From Pseudomonas sp. SDI (lineage in GTDB: Bacteria > Pseudomonadota > Gammaproteobacteria > Pseudomonadales > Pseudomonadaceae), in contig NZ_QETK01000019.1 of assembly GCF_003105155.1 (NCBI RefSeq), positions 39,475 to 103,474 of the forward strand: DNA of 64,000 bases, given 5' to 3'. Below are positions 31,708 through 42,432 of the stretch, piece by piece. Position numbers and translations under genes: made by a program. The first letter of the stretch is position 1; each line of letters begins with the position of its first letter. The notes under the pieces are model-generated. The model was not told where the DNA came from. It searched no databases and saw nothing but the letters and a program-made list of their open reading frames with translations.

Positions 31708-33001
<1,294 letters not shown>

Positions 33002-33076
33002 CACAACTGCTCCTCGAAAGTCGGCCAACCCGTCAGCTATGACTTGGCATAATTTGTGCCGACAAAATGCGCGCAG

Positions 33077-33105
33077 AGTATAGGGGCGGTTTGACCCCTA
33101 TTCAA
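33077..33105 (-). promoter_or_regulatory. Sigma-70 promoter of the atp operon
   Basis: On the minus strand TTGAAT (33105-33100), a 17-bp spacer, then TATACT (33082-33077). It is about 75 bp upstream of atpI, which is close to consensus spacing and sequence for a strong housekeeping promoter. Confidence 0.8.
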
Positions 33106-33150
33106 CTGCCGGGTAGTGATTTCCGACTGCGCGCTACAAATGGAATTGTT

Positions 33151-34023
33151 TCAGCGGATGTGAGCTAGCACACCCTGTAACTCATCTAACGAGTTGTAAC
33201 GAATTACCAACTGGCCTTTGCCCTTGTTACCGTGGCGGATCTGTACGGCCGAGCCCAGGCGCTCTGCCAGCCGCTGTTCAAGGCGAGTGATGTCCGGGTC
33301 CGGCTTGGCCGCTTCGACCGGCTCAGGCTTGCCGTTGAGCCACTGGCGCACCAGCGCCTCGGTCTGACGAACGGTCAGGCCGCGTGCGACAACGTGTCGC
33401 GCCCCATCCACCTGCTGCTCATCAGGCAAACCCAGCAGGGCGCGGGCATGGCCCATCTCCAGATCACCGTGCGAGAGCATGGTCTTGATCACGTCCGGCA
33501 GAGAGATCAACCGCAACAGGTTGGCCACGGTCACCCGCGACTTGCCGACTGCATCGGCGACCTGTTGCTGGGTCAGCTGGAACTCCTGCTGCAGACGCTG
33601 CAAGGCGATCGCTTCTTCGACCGGGTTGAGGTCTTCGCGCTGGATGTTCTCGATCAGGGCCATCGCAATGGCCGCTTCGTCGGGCACATCGCGGACCATC
33701 GCCGGGATGGTCTCCATGCCGGCCTGCTGGCTGGCACGCCAGCGGCGTTCACCGGCAATGATCTCGAAGCGGTTGTCGCCCACCGGGCGAACCACGATCG
33801 GCTGCATCACGCCCTGGCTCTTGATCGAGTGCGCCAGTTCTTCGAGCGCCTGCGGGTCCATGTCGCGGCGTGGCTGATATTTGCCACGCTCGATCAGATC
33901 CAGAGGCAGGTGTTGCAGTTCTTTCTGGTCGACCTTGACAGCCTGCTCTTCAAGCGCGCTGACAGTCGGACCACTCAGCAGTGCATCCAACCCACGTCCG
34001 AGACCTCGTTTCTTAACGGCCAT
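33151..34023 (-). CDS. parB: Chromosome partitioning protein ParB
   Basis: A 290-residue CTP-dependent DNA clamp that binds parS and spreads around the origin region. The N-terminal MAVKKRGLGRGLDALL is typical. The ParB/Srx domain has GKYQPRRDMDP and GERRWRA, the helix-turn-helix lies around LTQQQVADAVGKSRVTVANL, and a C-terminal dimerisation domain follows. It is 9 bp after parA. Candidate parS sites lie in recF and folE2. Confidence 0.97.
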   Translation of the reverse strand: MAVKKRGLGRGLDALLSGPTVSALEEQAVKVDQKELQHLPLDLIERGKYQPRRDMDPQALEELAHSIKSQGVMQPIVVRPVGDNRFEIIAGERRWRASQQAGMETIPAMVRDVPDEAAIAMALIENIQREDLNPVEEAIALQRLQQEFQLTQQQVADAVGKSRVTVANLLRLISLPDVIKTMLSHGDLEMGHARALLGLPDEQQVDGARHVVARGLTVRQTEALVRQWLNGKPEPVEAAKPDPDITRLEQRLAERLGSAVQIRHGNKGKGQLVIRYNSLDELQGVLAHIR

Positions 34024-34032
34024 GCGGATTCC

Positions 34033-34824
34033 TTAAGTTGCCTGTGCAGTGCGGGTTTGACGACGTTGACGACGGACCAGTTCACTGGCGAGCGCCAGAT
34101 AGGCCAGGGCGCCGCGCGACTGCTTGTCGTAGGCCAGAGCCGGCATACCGAAACTCGGCGCCTCGGCCAGGCGAATGTTGCGCGGGATCACCGTGTCGTA
34201 GAGCTGATCGCCGAAGTGTTCCTTGAGCTGTGCCGAAACATCGTTGATCAGGCTCAGGCGTGGATCGTACATGGTCCGCAGCAGGCCTTCGATCTTGAGC
34301 TGGGGATTCAGTCGTTCGCCAATGCGCTTGATGTTATCCACAAGGTCGCTCAGGCCTTCCAGGGCAAAGTATTCACATTGCATTGGAATGATCACGCCAT
34401 CGGCGGCAACCAGGGCGTTGAGCGTCAGCATCGACAGCGATGGCGGGCAGTCGATCAGGATGTAATCGTAGTTTTCCCGAATCGGCGCAAGGGCCGTGCG
34501 CAGACGACTTTCCTTCATCTGCATTTCCAGCAGCACCACCTCGGCGGCAGTCAGGTCGCGGTTGGCCGGCAGCAGCTGATAACCGCCGTGCTCGGAGAAA
34601 TGCATGGCCTGGGCCAGGTCGCATTCGCCGATCAGCAGGTCATAGACCGAATGTTCCAGGACGTGTTTATCCACACCGCTACCCATGGTGGCGTTGCCCT
34701 GTGGATCGAGATCGATCAGCAGCACCCGGCGCTTGGTAGCGACCAACGATGCGGCGAGATTGATACAGGTGGTGGTTTTACCCACACCACCCTTCTGGTT
34801 CGCAATTGCGAATACCTTAGCCAT
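34033..34824 (-). CDS. parA: Chromosome partitioning ATPase ParA
   Basis: A 263-residue deviant-Walker ATPase that moves ParB-parS complexes. KGGVGKTT is at residues 11-18, DLDPQGNATMGSG follows, and YDYILIDCPPSLSMLTLNAL holds motif II. It is 18 bp downstream of rsmG, in the run mnmG-rsmG-parA-parB. Confidence 0.97.
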   Translation of the reverse strand: MAKVFAIANQKGGVGKTTTCINLAASLVATKRRVLLIDLDPQGNATMGSGVDKHVLEHSVYDLLIGECDLAQAMHFSEHGGYQLLPANRDLTAAEVVLLEMQMKESRLRTALAPIRENYDYILIDCPPSLSMLTLNALVAADGVIIPMQCEYFALEGLSDLVDNIKRIGERLNPQLKIEGLLRTMYDPRLSLINDVSAQLKEHFGDQLYDTVIPRNIRLAEAPSFGMPALAYDKQSRGALAYLALASELVRRQRRQTRTAQAT

Positions 34825-34842
34825 TCTTGCTTGTGTTCCCAG

Positions 34843-35493
34843 TCATGCCGTGCGGCGCAGTATCAGCAGATGGCGTTGGCCTTGGCAACCCGGAACGGTC
34901 AAGGCCTGCTCGCTATCCACTTTGAAATCTGCCGGCAATGCTACCAGCTCATCGGCAGGATGCAGCCCTTTCATTGCCAGCCACTGCGTCTGGGCATCGC
35001 CCAGGTGCCGCGTCCAGTTGGTGAAGTTTTCCATACTGCTGAACGCGCGCGAGATGATCCCAGTGAACGGCTGTGCCGGCTGGAACGCTTCGACGCGCTT
35101 GTGGATAACCGTGAGGTTGGCCAGCTTCAGCTCCAGTTTGACCTGGGTCAGGAAGCGCGTTTTCTTGCCGTTGCTGTCGAGCACCGTGACCTGTTTGTCC
35201 GGATGCAGGATCGCCAGTGGAATGCCCGGCATGCCACCACCGCTGCCGACGTCGAGCCAGCGCGGACTGTCGCTGTGGATAAACGCCATGACGCTGAGGC
35301 TGTCGAGCAGGTGGCGGGAGACCATCTCGTCCGGGTCGCGGACGGCAGTCAGGTTATACGCCTTGTTCCACTTGATCAGCAGGCCCAGGTACGCCAGCAG
35401 TTGTTCCTGCTGCGCGGCACTCAAGTCGAGGCCTAATGCGCGGGCGCCTGTGGACAACTCCTCGGCATGTTTGTCGGTGACCATAGAACTCAA
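34843..35493 (-). CDS. rsmG: 16S rRNA (guanine-527-N7)-methyltransferase RsmG
   Basis: A 216-residue SAM-dependent methyltransferase modifying the small-subunit rRNA (formerly GidB). The SAM motif [17 protein letters not shown] and the RNA-binding RAFSSMENF segment are visible. Its start overlaps the mnmG stop by 4 bp, so translation is likely coupled. Confidence 0.96.
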   Translation of the reverse strand: MSSMVTDKHAEELSTGARALGLDLSAAQQEQLLAYLGLLIKWNKAYNLTAVRDPDEMVSRHLLDSLSVMAFIHSDSPRWLDVGSGGGMPGIPLAILHPDKQVTVLDSNGKKTRFLTQVKLELKLANLTVIHKRVEAFQPAQPFTGIISRAFSSMENFTNWTRHLGDAQTQWLAMKGLHPADELVALPADFKVDSEQALTVPGCQGQRHLLILRRTA

Positions 35494-37385
35494 GCGCTTT
35501 GCTCCAACTCGCGGCCAGCGCCGCGTTTTTTCAGGTGAATCAGCAACAGGGAAATCGCCGCCGGCGTCACACCGGGAATACGCGAGGCCTGGCCAAGGGT
35601 CTCGGGGCGGGTCTGCCCGAGCTTGCCCTGGATCTCCTTGGACAACCCGGAAATACCGCTGTAGTCGATATCCTCGGGCAGGCGGGTGTCTTCGCTGGCA
35701 CGCAGGCGAGCGATTTCTTCCTGTTGCCGGTCAATGTAACCGGCATATTTGGTCTTGATCTCGACCTGTTCGGCCACTTGCGCCTCGGCGCCTTCGCCGC
35801 CGGTCACTTCGATCAGGCCAGCGTAGTCGATCTCCGGCCGGGTCAGCAGGTTGAGCAGGTTGTACTCATGGCTCAGCGGTGTACCGAATTTCTCCGCGAT
35901 CGCATTGCCCTGCTCGGTACCCGGGCGCACCCAGGTCGACTTCAGGCGTTGCTCTTCACGCTCGATACCCTCGCGCTTGGCAGTGAACGCCGCCCAGCGT
36001 GCGTCATCGACCAGGCCAAGCTCGCGACCTTTTTCGGTCAAGCGCAGGTCGGCGTTGTCTTCCCGCAGGATCAGCCGGTATTCGGCACGCGAGGTGAACA
36101 TCCGGTATGGCTCCTGGGTACCCAGGGTAATCAGGTCGTCGACCAGCACGCCGATGTACGCCTCGTCGCGGCGCGGGCACCAGCTGTCGCGGCCCTGCGC
36201 ACGCAGTGCCGCATTGGTTCCGGCCAGCAGGCCCTGGGCGCCGGCTTCTTCGTAGCCGGTGGTGCCGTTGATCTGACCCGCGAAGAACAGGCCGCCGATC
36301 ACCTTGGTTTCCAGGCTGTACTTCAGGTCGCGCGGATCGAAGTAGTCGTACTCGATGGCGTAGCCCGGGCGCACGATGTGCGCGTTTTCCATACCGCGAA
36401 TCGAGCGCACGATCTGCAGTTGCACGTCGAACGGCAACGAGGTGGAAATCCCGTTCGGATACAGCTCGTGGGTATTCAGCCCTTCCGGCTCGATGAAGAC
36501 CTGGTGGCTTTCCTTGTCGGCGAAGCGGTGGATCTTGTCTTCGATCGATGGGCAATAACGCGGGCCAATGCCTTCGATCACGCCCGAGTACATCGGCGAG
36601 CGATCCAGGTTCGACGCAATGATTTCGTGGGTACGCGCGTTGGTGTGGGTAATCCAGCAACTGACCTGACGCGGGTGCATGGCCTTGTCGCCCATGAACG
36701 ACATGACCGGGATCGGCGTATCGCCAGGCTGCTCTGACATGACCGAGAAATCCACCGAGCGCCCGTCGATACGCGGCGGCGTACCGGTTTTCAGGCGGCC
36801 GACGCGCAGCGGCAGTTCACGCAGGCGATGAGCCAGGGCAATAGCCGGTGGATCGCCGGCACGGCCGCCGGAGTAGTTCTGCAGACCGATGTGGATAAGT
36901 CCGGCAAGGAAGGTCCCGGTGGTCAGTACCACGGAATCGGCCATGAAGCGCAGACCCATCTGCGTCACCACACCGCGTACCTGGTCCTGCTCGACGATCA
37001 GGTCGTCGCACGACTGCTGGAATATCCACAGGTTCGGCTGGTTCTCGAGTATCTCACGTACCACCGCCTTGTAGATGGCACGGTCGGCCTGGGCCCGGGT
37101 AGCACGCACGGCTGGGCCTTTGCGGTTGTTCAACACGCGGAATTGAATACCGCTCTTGTCGGTGGCCAGCGCCATGGCGCCACCGAGGGCATCGATCTCT
37201 TTGACCAGATGGCTTTTACCAATGCCACCAATGGCCGGGTTGCAGCTCATGTGCCCGAGGGTTTCCACGTTGTGGGTCAGCAGCAGGGTTTTCACACCCA
37301 TGCGTGCAGACGCAAGCGCAGCCTCGGTTCCGGCATGGCCGCCGCCGATGACGATCACTTCAAAACGGGAAGGGAAATCCACCAC
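35490..37385 (-). CDS. mnmG: tRNA uridine 5-carboxymethylaminomethyl modification enzyme MnmG
   Basis: A 631-residue FAD protein (GidA) that, with MnmE, modifies U34 of tRNAs reading NNA/NNG codons. The dinucleotide motif [10 protein letters not shown] is near residue 14, and [20 protein letters not shown] and [11 protein letters not shown] are family signatures. The C-terminal helical domain ([20 protein letters not shown]) is the MnmE and tRNA contact region. The upstream gap contains an origin-like DnaA-box region. Confidence 0.97.
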   Translation of the reverse strand: MVDFPSRFEVIVIGGGHAGTEAALASARMGVKTLLLTHNVETLGHMSCNPAIGGIGKSHLVKEIDALGGAMALATDKSGIQFRVLNNRKGPAVRATRAQADRAIYKAVVREILENQPNLWIFQQSCDDLIVEQDQVRGVVTQMGLRFMADSVVLTTGTFLAGLIHIGLQNYSGGRAGDPPAIALAHRLRELPLRVGRLKTGTPPRIDGRSVDFSVMSEQPGDTPIPVMSFMGDKAMHPRQVSCWITHTNARTHEIIASNLDRSPMYSGVIEGIGPRYCPSIEDKIHRFADKESHQVFIEPEGLNTHELYPNGISTSLPFDVQLQIVRSIRGMENAHIVRPGYAIEYDYFDPRDLKYSLETKVIGGLFFAGQINGTTGYEEAGAQGLLAGTNAALRAQGRDSWCPRRDEAYIGVLVDDLITLGTQEPYRMFTSRAEYRLILREDNADLRLTEKGRELGLVDDARWAAFTAKREGIEREEQRLKSTWVRPGTEQGNAIAEKFGTPLSHEYNLLNLLTRPEIDYAGLIEVTGGEGAEAQVAEQVEIKTKYAGYIDRQQEEIARLRASEDTRLPEDIDYSGISGLSKEIQGKLGQTRPETLGQASRIPGVTPAAISLLLIHLKKRGAGRELEQSA

Positions 37386-37440
37386 GCACCTCGTGCCTGT
37401 TCCGGGAATAAATAGGGATAACGGACAAGTATAGGGACTA

Positions 37441-37892
37441 ACCCCCCCCTAAAGGAACCTTTTGCACAAAATTTAACCAGCCTGTGGATGAGTGGCGAGC
37501 AATAGAAATAAAGAGAGAGAAATTTATTAAAGCTTTGTTTTTATGTTTATTCTTAGTGCCGTACCTTTCTGTGGATAACGTTCTACAGGCCTTGTACTCC
37601 GCTGTGTACAGCGTTTCAAAAGTCTGTGGTCTAGTGGGTCTGGGGGTTCTGGATAAGCGGGTTTAACCTGTGGATGAAACAGCCACTTACCCACAAGGCG
37701 ATTTATCTCCAGCCTTGAGGGCTAGTTATCAACGGAGCTGAGGCGGGGTTTTCCACAGGGCTTATTTTCATCCACAGTGGACAAACGCGCAGGCGAACGC
37801 ACCCGAGGTCGACCAGGGGTGTGGATAAAATCGTAGAAAGAAGTGTTGCCGGAGGGGTCAGTCAGGTCCGTGCAAGACCTGACTGTGGATAA
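37441..37892. other. Second origin-like region with DnaA boxes (mnmG-mnmE gap)
   Basis: The 513-bp gap 37386-37898 has no gene. It holds three exact DnaA boxes (TGTGGATAA) at 37570-37578, 37820-37828 and 37884-37892. One-mismatch boxes lie at 37483, 37669, 37687, 37749 and 37768. An A+T-rich stretch at about 37501-37556 (AAATTTATTAAAGCTTTG and neighbours) precedes the boxes. Order and short motifs match the oriC region upstream of dnaA (see findings). Likely an ancestral or auxiliary origin or DnaA-binding locus; activity cannot be judged from sequence. Confidence 0.7.
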
Positions 37893-37898
37893 CGACGC

Positions 37899-39269
37899 TT
37901 ACTTGCCGATGCAGAAGCTGGAGAAGATGCGACCGAGCAGGTCGTCGGAGCTGAAGGCCCCGGTGATTTCGCCCAGGGCGTGCTGAGCCTGGCGCAGATC
38001 TTCGGCCAGCAGTTCCCCTGCACCGGCGAGCGTCAGTTGGGCATGACCGTGATCGAGGTGCTCGCTGGCGCTGCGCAGGGCTTCCAGGTGGCGCCGGCGC
38101 GCACTGAAGCTGCTTTCGGAGGTCTGCTCATAGCCCATGCAGGCTTTAAGGTGTTCACGTAGCAGGTCGAGCCCGGTATCGGCGTCTCTGGCGCTCAAGG
38201 TAATGGTGACGTGGCCGTCAGCGCACTGCTCCACGGCGATGGCTTCACCACTGAGATCGGCCTTGTTACGAATCAGCGTGACCTTGGCCGGGTCGGGACG
38301 CTGATCAAGGAATTCCGGCCACAGGGCAAACGGATCACTGGCCTCCGGCGCTGTCGAATCCACCACCAGCAAGACCCGATCAGCCTCGTTGATCGCTTTC
38401 AGCGCGCGCTCCACGCCAATCTTTTCCACATGATCGTCGGTATCGCGCAAGCCGGCAGTATCGACCACGTGCAACGGCATGCCATCGATGTGGATATGTT
38501 CGCGCAGGATATCCCGTGTAGTGCCGGCGATATCGGTAACGATGGCCGCTTCACGCCCGGCCAGCACATTGAGCAGGCTCGATTTACCCGCATTCGGCCG
38601 GCCAGCGATGACCACGGTCATGCCATCGCGCAACAGAGCGCCCTGCCCGGCTTCACGCTGCACTGTGGACAAGTTGCTGCGCACGTCTTCGAGCATGCTC
38701 AGCACATGGCCATCGGCAAGGAAATCGATTTCTTCCTCGGGGAAGTCGATGGCCGCCTCGACATAGATGCGCAGGCTGATCAGTTTCTCGGTGAGGTTAT
38801 CCACACGGCGGGAAAATTCCCCCTGCAGCGAGCGCAAGGCATTGCGCGCCGCCTGTGCAGAACTGGCTTCGATCAGGTCGGCAATGGCTTCGGCCTGGGC
38901 CAGGTCGAGCTTGTCGTTGAGGAATGCTCGCTCACTGAACTCACCAGGCCGGGCCAACCGGCAGCCCAGTTGCAGGCAGCGCTGCAACAGCATGTCGAGT
39001 ACCACCGGGCCACCGTGGCCCTGCAGTTCCAGCACGTCTTCGCCGGTGAACGAGTTCGGTCCGGGGAAATACAAGGCAATGCCTTCGTCGATGACCTGCG
39101 CGTCGTCACTGCGGAACGCGCCGTAATGGGCATGCCGCGGTGTCAGGGAGCGACCGGTGATAGCTTGGCCAGCCTTGCTCGCCAGGGGCCCGGAGATACG
39201 CACAATCCCTACCCCGCCTCGCCCCTGGGCAGTGGCGATGGCAGCGATGGTTTCACGAGGAGAATTCAT
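37899..39269 (-). CDS. mnmE: tRNA modification GTPase MnmE
   Basis: A 456-residue GTPase (TrmE), partner of MnmG. The N-terminal tetrahydrofolate-binding domain begins [20 protein letters not shown]. The G domain has [20 protein letters not shown] and [10 protein letters not shown], and the C-terminus is FCIGK, with the catalytic cysteine. The ATG at 39269 ([10 protein letters not shown]) is the family start; an in-frame extension upstream crosses a terminator and is rejected. Confidence 0.97.
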   Translation of the reverse strand: MNSPRETIAAIATAQGRGGVGIVRISGPLASKAGQAITGRSLTPRHAHYGAFRSDDAQVIDEGIALYFPGPNSFTGEDVLELQGHGGPVVLDMLLQRCLQLGCRLARPGEFSERAFLNDKLDLAQAEAIADLIEASSAQAARNALRSLQGEFSRRVDNLTEKLISLRIYVEAAIDFPEEEIDFLADGHVLSMLEDVRSNLSTVQREAGQGALLRDGMTVVIAGRPNAGKSSLLNVLAGREAAIVTDIAGTTRDILREHIHIDGMPLHVVDTAGLRDTDDHVEKIGVERALKAINEADRVLLVVDSTAPEASDPFALWPEFLDQRPDPAKVTLIRNKADLSGEAIAVEQCADGHVTITLSARDADTGLDLLREHLKACMGYEQTSESSFSARRRHLEALRSASEHLDHGHAQLTLAGAGELLAEDLRQAQHALGEITGAFSSDDLLGRIFSSFCIGK

Positions 39270-39303
39270 GCTCGAAGGCCTCAGAACAAAAACGACAGAT
39301 AGC

Positions 39304-39328
39304 AAAACGCCCCACGAGGGGGCGTTTT
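39304..39328 (-). terminator. Terminator between yidC and mnmE
   Basis: Stem AAAACGCCCC (39304-39313) pairs with GGGGCGTTTT (39319-39328), loop ACGAG. It lies after the yidC stop on the minus strand and ends in TTTT. Confidence 0.8.
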
Positions 39329-39351
39329 CCACAGGTTAGCTGACTAACCTA

Positions 39352-41034
39352 TCAAGCAGCGGCTTTACTGGTGGCTGCTTCGATCTTGCGGGTGATGTAC
39401 CACTGCTGTGCGATCGACAAGCAGTTGTTCACAACCCAGTACAGCACCAGACCAGCAGGGAACCACAGGAAGAAGAAGGTGAAGATGATCGGCATCAGCT
39501 TCATCACCTTGGCCTGCATCGGATCCGGCGGCGTCGGGTTCAGACGCTGCTGAATGAACATGGTCGCGCCCATGATGATCGGCAGGATGAAGAACGGATC
39601 CTTGATCGACAGGTCGGTGATCCAGAACATCCACGGCGCCTGACGCATCTCGACGCTTTCCAGCAGTACCCAGTACAGCGAGAGGAAGACCGGCATCTGC
39701 ACCAGGATCGGCAAGCAGCCGCCCAGCGGGTTGATCTTCTCTTTCTTGTACAGCTCCATCATGGCCTGCGACATTTTCTGCCGATCATCGCCATGTTGCT
39801 CTTTCAGTGCTGCCAGTTTTGGCGCAACTGCACGCATACGCGCCATCGACTTGTAGCTGGCTGCGGAGAGCGGGAAGAACAGCAGCTTGATCATCATGGT
39901 CAGCACGATGATCGACCAGCCCCAGTTACCCAACAGGCTGTGGATATGTTGCAGCAGCCAGAAGATCGGCTGGGCGATGAACCAGAGGATGCCGTAGTCG
40001 ACGGTCAGTTCCAGGCCTGGGGACAACTCCTTGAGCTTGGACTGAATCTTCGGACCGGCATACAGCATGGTGCTGGTTTCAGCCTGGGCGCCTGGCGCAA
40101 CGTTCAGCGCAGGGCCGGTGAAGCCGATGATGTAGTTGCCCTGGCTATCCTTGCGGGTCTGAACAATGTTGTTGTCAGTCGAGCTTGGAATCCAGGCGGT
40201 CACGAAGTAGTGCTGCAGCCAGGCGACCCAGCCGCCCGTCACGTTTTCCTTCAGGTTGCCCTTGTCGATATCTTTCATCGACACTTTTTTGTATGGCTCG
40301 GAACTTGTCCACAGGGCCGCACCCAGGTAGGTCGCGGTGCCAGTCGCAGTGCTCGACGACGGATCGGAGCTGGCGTCGCGCTTCAGTTGCGCGAACAGGT
40401 TACCGCTCCAGGGCTGGGCGCTCTGGTTGTCGATCAGGTAGCTGACTTTCAGGTCGTACTCACCGCGCTTGAAGCTGAAGCGCTTGATGTAGTTGACACC
40501 GTTGTCGCTGAACTTCAGGTCGACGACCAGTTGGTCCTGACCATCGGCCATCTGGAAGCTTTTCTGATCGGCGGCATACAGCGGACGACCCGTAGAACGT
40601 GCATCCGGGCCATTCACGCCGGTCAGGCCGCTTTGTGCCAGGTAGGTACGTTCATTACCGTTGTCGAACAGCTGGAATGGAATGTCCGGATGATCCTGAC
40701 GACGAGGGTATTTCGGCAACGTCAGTTGCGCGATATCACCACCACTTGGATCGATAGCCAGATCGAGGACATCGGTCTTGACCCGAATCAGGTCCTTGCT
40801 CACTGCCACCGGTGCCAGTTCGGCAGGGGCGGATTCGCCAGTAGCGCTCGGAACGTCGGCGCTGGCGCCAGTGTTGCCGGCGGCCGCGGTATCCGGCAGG
40901 GCCGGAGCGACATTGTTGGCAGCAGCATTCTGAGTCGGCAAGGCAGCCTGGCCGTAGTCCTGGTTCCACTTGAGGACCATGACATAGGACACGATTGCCA
41001 GGGCGGCGATCAGGATCGTGCGTTTAATATCCAT
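39352..41034 (-). CDS. yidC: Membrane protein insertase YidC
   Basis: A 560-residue Oxa1-family insertase of the inner membrane. The first membrane helix is IKRTILIAALAIVSYVMVL. An Ala/Pro-rich linker and a large periplasmic beta-domain (about residues 70-340) follow, then the conserved five-helix core with LNPLGGCLPILVQMPVF and the hydrophilic-groove helices. It is 3 bp downstream of yidD and part of the rpmH-rnpA-yidD-yidC run. Confidence 0.97.
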   Translation of the reverse strand: MDIKRTILIAALAIVSYVMVLKWNQDYGQAALPTQNAAANNVAPALPDTAAAGNTGASADVPSATGESAPAELAPVAVSKDLIRVKTDVLDLAIDPSGGDIAQLTLPKYPRRQDHPDIPFQLFDNGNERTYLAQSGLTGVNGPDARSTGRPLYAADQKSFQMADGQDQLVVDLKFSDNGVNYIKRFSFKRGEYDLKVSYLIDNQSAQPWSGNLFAQLKRDASSDPSSSTATGTATYLGAALWTSSEPYKKVSMKDIDKGNLKENVTGGWVAWLQHYFVTAWIPSSTDNNIVQTRKDSQGNYIIGFTGPALNVAPGAQAETSTMLYAGPKIQSKLKELSPGLELTVDYGILWFIAQPIFWLLQHIHSLLGNWGWSIIVLTMMIKLLFFPLSAASYKSMARMRAVAPKLAALKEQHGDDRQKMSQAMMELYKKEKINPLGGCLPILVQMPVFLSLYWVLLESVEMRQAPWMFWITDLSIKDPFFILPIIMGATMFIQQRLNPTPPDPMQAKVMKLMPIIFTFFFLWFPAGLVLYWVVNNCLSIAQQWYITRKIEAATSKAAA

Positions 41035-41036
41035 GA

Positions 41037-41285
41037 TTACTCGGCTATCGAAGAAGAAGTACGGGATGAAGGAGCAGGCGGGACCGGGTCATAACCGCCG
41101 GCATTCCAGGGATGGCAGCGCCCAAGCCGACGAACGGTCAGCCAACCGCCGCGTAAAAGGCCATAGGACTCGATGGCTTCATACGCATAACACGAGCAGG
41201 TTGGGTAAAAACGACAGTGGCTGGCCATCAGAGGACTAATGGCGTAACGGTAAAACTGGATCGGAACGAGTGCCAGTTTACGCAT
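41037..41285 (-). CDS. yidD: Membrane protein insertion efficiency factor YidD
   Basis: An 82-residue small protein with the signature [13 protein letters not shown] and the segment RRLGRCHPW near the middle. The start [19 protein letters not shown] forms an amphipathic helix. It assists YidC-dependent insertion. It overlaps the rnpA 3' end by 8 bp. Confidence 0.93.
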   Translation of the reverse strand: MRKLALVPIQFYRYAISPLMASHCRFYPTCSCYAYEAIESYGLLRGGWLTVRRLGRCHPWNAGGYDPVPPAPSSRTSSSIAE

Positions 41286-41682
41286 CTGTACGGTCTACCC
41301 CTGCAGAGTCGTTGTTAACCACTGGAGCGGGCCGACTGCGTGCAAGGCGCTTCCAGAGCTTGCCAAAGTGTTGGTGCAATTCTGGGTTTTCTATCTCGCC
41401 CAAACCCTTACGCGCGACGATCACGATATCCCACCCGGCCAGCAATTGCTGGTGCAGACGGAACGAATCGCGCATCAGACGTTTCAGGCGGTTTCGCTGA
41501 ACGGCGAGCTTGACGCTCTTTTTACCGATCACAAGCCCCAGACGGGGATGATCCAGACCGTTCTCGCGAGCAAGGAGCAAAAGATTCTTGCCTGGGACCT
41601 TGCCGGATGGAGAGTCGAAGACCGCTTTGAAATGTCGGGGGGTCAGCAGGCGCTTTTCCCGACCGTAGTCCTGACTCACCAC
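41278..41682 (-). CDS. rnpA: Ribonuclease P protein component
   Basis: The protein partner of RNase P RNA in tRNA 5' maturation, 134 residues, starting from tandem GTG codons at 41682 (read [15 protein letters not shown]). The RNR motif region is [30 protein letters not shown] longer in-frame start upstream overlaps rpmH and is unlikely. It is 13 bp after the rpmH stop. Confidence 0.94.
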   Translation of the reverse strand: MVSQDYGREKRLLTPRHFKAVFDSPSGKVPGKNLLLLARENGLDHPRLGLVIGKKSVKLAVQRNRLKRLMRDSFRLHQQLLAGWDIVIVARKGLGEIENPELHQHFGKLWKRLARSRPAPVVNNDSAGVDRTDA

Positions 41683-41695
41683 CTGTGCCGAAAAA

Positions 41696-41830
41696 TCAAA
41701 CTGCCAGACGCTTACGGCCTTTGGCGCGACGACGCGACAGTACGGCACGGCCGTTCTTGGTGGCCATACGGGCACGGAAACCGTGAGTGCGGGCGCGCTT
41801 GATGGTGCTTGGTTGGAAAGTACGTTTCAT
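41696..41830 (-). CDS. rpmH: 50S ribosomal protein L34
   Basis: A 44-residue, highly basic protein, beginning [20 protein letters not shown] and ending [15 protein letters not shown] at 41828-41830, TGA at 41696-41698. It is the first gene of rpmH-rnpA-yidD-yidC and borders oriC. A strong promoter lies 60 bp upstream. Confidence 0.98.
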
Positions 41831-41890
41831 GGCGTGTTACCTGGTTCGTCGACAACGGGCCGGAATGGCCCCCGTTTTTAGAGACCGGCG

Positions 41891-41919
41891 ATTCTAGAGA
41901 AAGCAAGGCCGTAGGTCAA
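41891..41919 (-). promoter_or_regulatory. Sigma-70 promoter of rpmH-rnpA
   Basis: On the minus strand TTGACC (41919-41914), a 17-bp spacer, then TAGAAT (41896-41891), near-consensus for a ribosomal protein operon. Confidence 0.85.
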
Positions 41920-42004
41920 TTTCCAACCAGCTTTTCCTTGTAACGAAGAAATCCTTCCTTTGTATCCAGGTCTTTCCATGGTGACAGTTCAAGCACTGTG
42001 CAGA

Positions 42005-42380
42005 AGCTCAACGACGGCTTAGATATAGAAAAAAGAAAGGAAAGGTATTTAAAGCTTTTCTGTAAATCTTATAAAGCTTATGTGGAAGATTTCTGTGGAT
42101 AAGGTTATACAGCCCTTTAAATTCGTACTGTACAGAGAAATTAAACTCTGTCGGGAAGCGGTGCTCTGGCTGTGCTGCGCCCGCGGATAAGCGGTGGATA
42201 AAAATGCCACTTATCAACAGGCGTTTTATCCACAGGGTTTGACCCAGGGTTGTGCAAAGACCTCAGGCGCGGTTATGCACAGGGTTTATTCACACCCCCT
42301 TGAGGGTATTTTGGCCATTAACCTGCTGATTTATCGCCACTCTGGGTGCACCTGCATGTGGATAAGTGCGCGGTCGGTCG
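42005..42380. other. oriC: Chromosomal replication origin oriC
   Basis: The rpmH-dnaA gap (41831-42432, 602 bp) is the known oriC position in Pseudomonas. Exact DnaA boxes (TTATNCACA or complement) are at 42094-42102 (-), 42226-42234 (+), 42273-42281 (+), 42286-42294 (+) and 42357-42365 (-). One-mismatch boxes are at 42193-42201 and 42211-42219. A very A+T-rich stretch at about 42020-42080 (AAAAAAGAAAGGAAAGG, ATTTAAAGCTTTTC) is the likely unwinding element. The part from 41920 to 42004 shows nothing recognisable. Confidence 0.92.
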
Positions 42381-42387
42381 GTACAAT
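42359..42387 (+). promoter_or_regulatory. Putative dnaA promoter overlapped by a DnaA box
   Basis: TACAAT at 42382-42387 is a good -10. Seventeen bases upstream, TGGATA (42359-42364) is a weak -35 and lies within the DnaA box 42357-42365. DnaA binding there would be expected to repress dnaA. Confidence 0.55.
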
Positions 42388-42432
42388 GGCTGCTTGTTTT
42401 TGCCTCACCGGCTTTCAACTCAGGGGATATCC

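Noticed and set aside
37484..37666. A 60-codon frame in the mnmG-mnmE gap
   Set aside because: It lies across DnaA boxes and the A+T-rich segment, has no ribosome binding site, and the gap is better explained as origin-like DNA.
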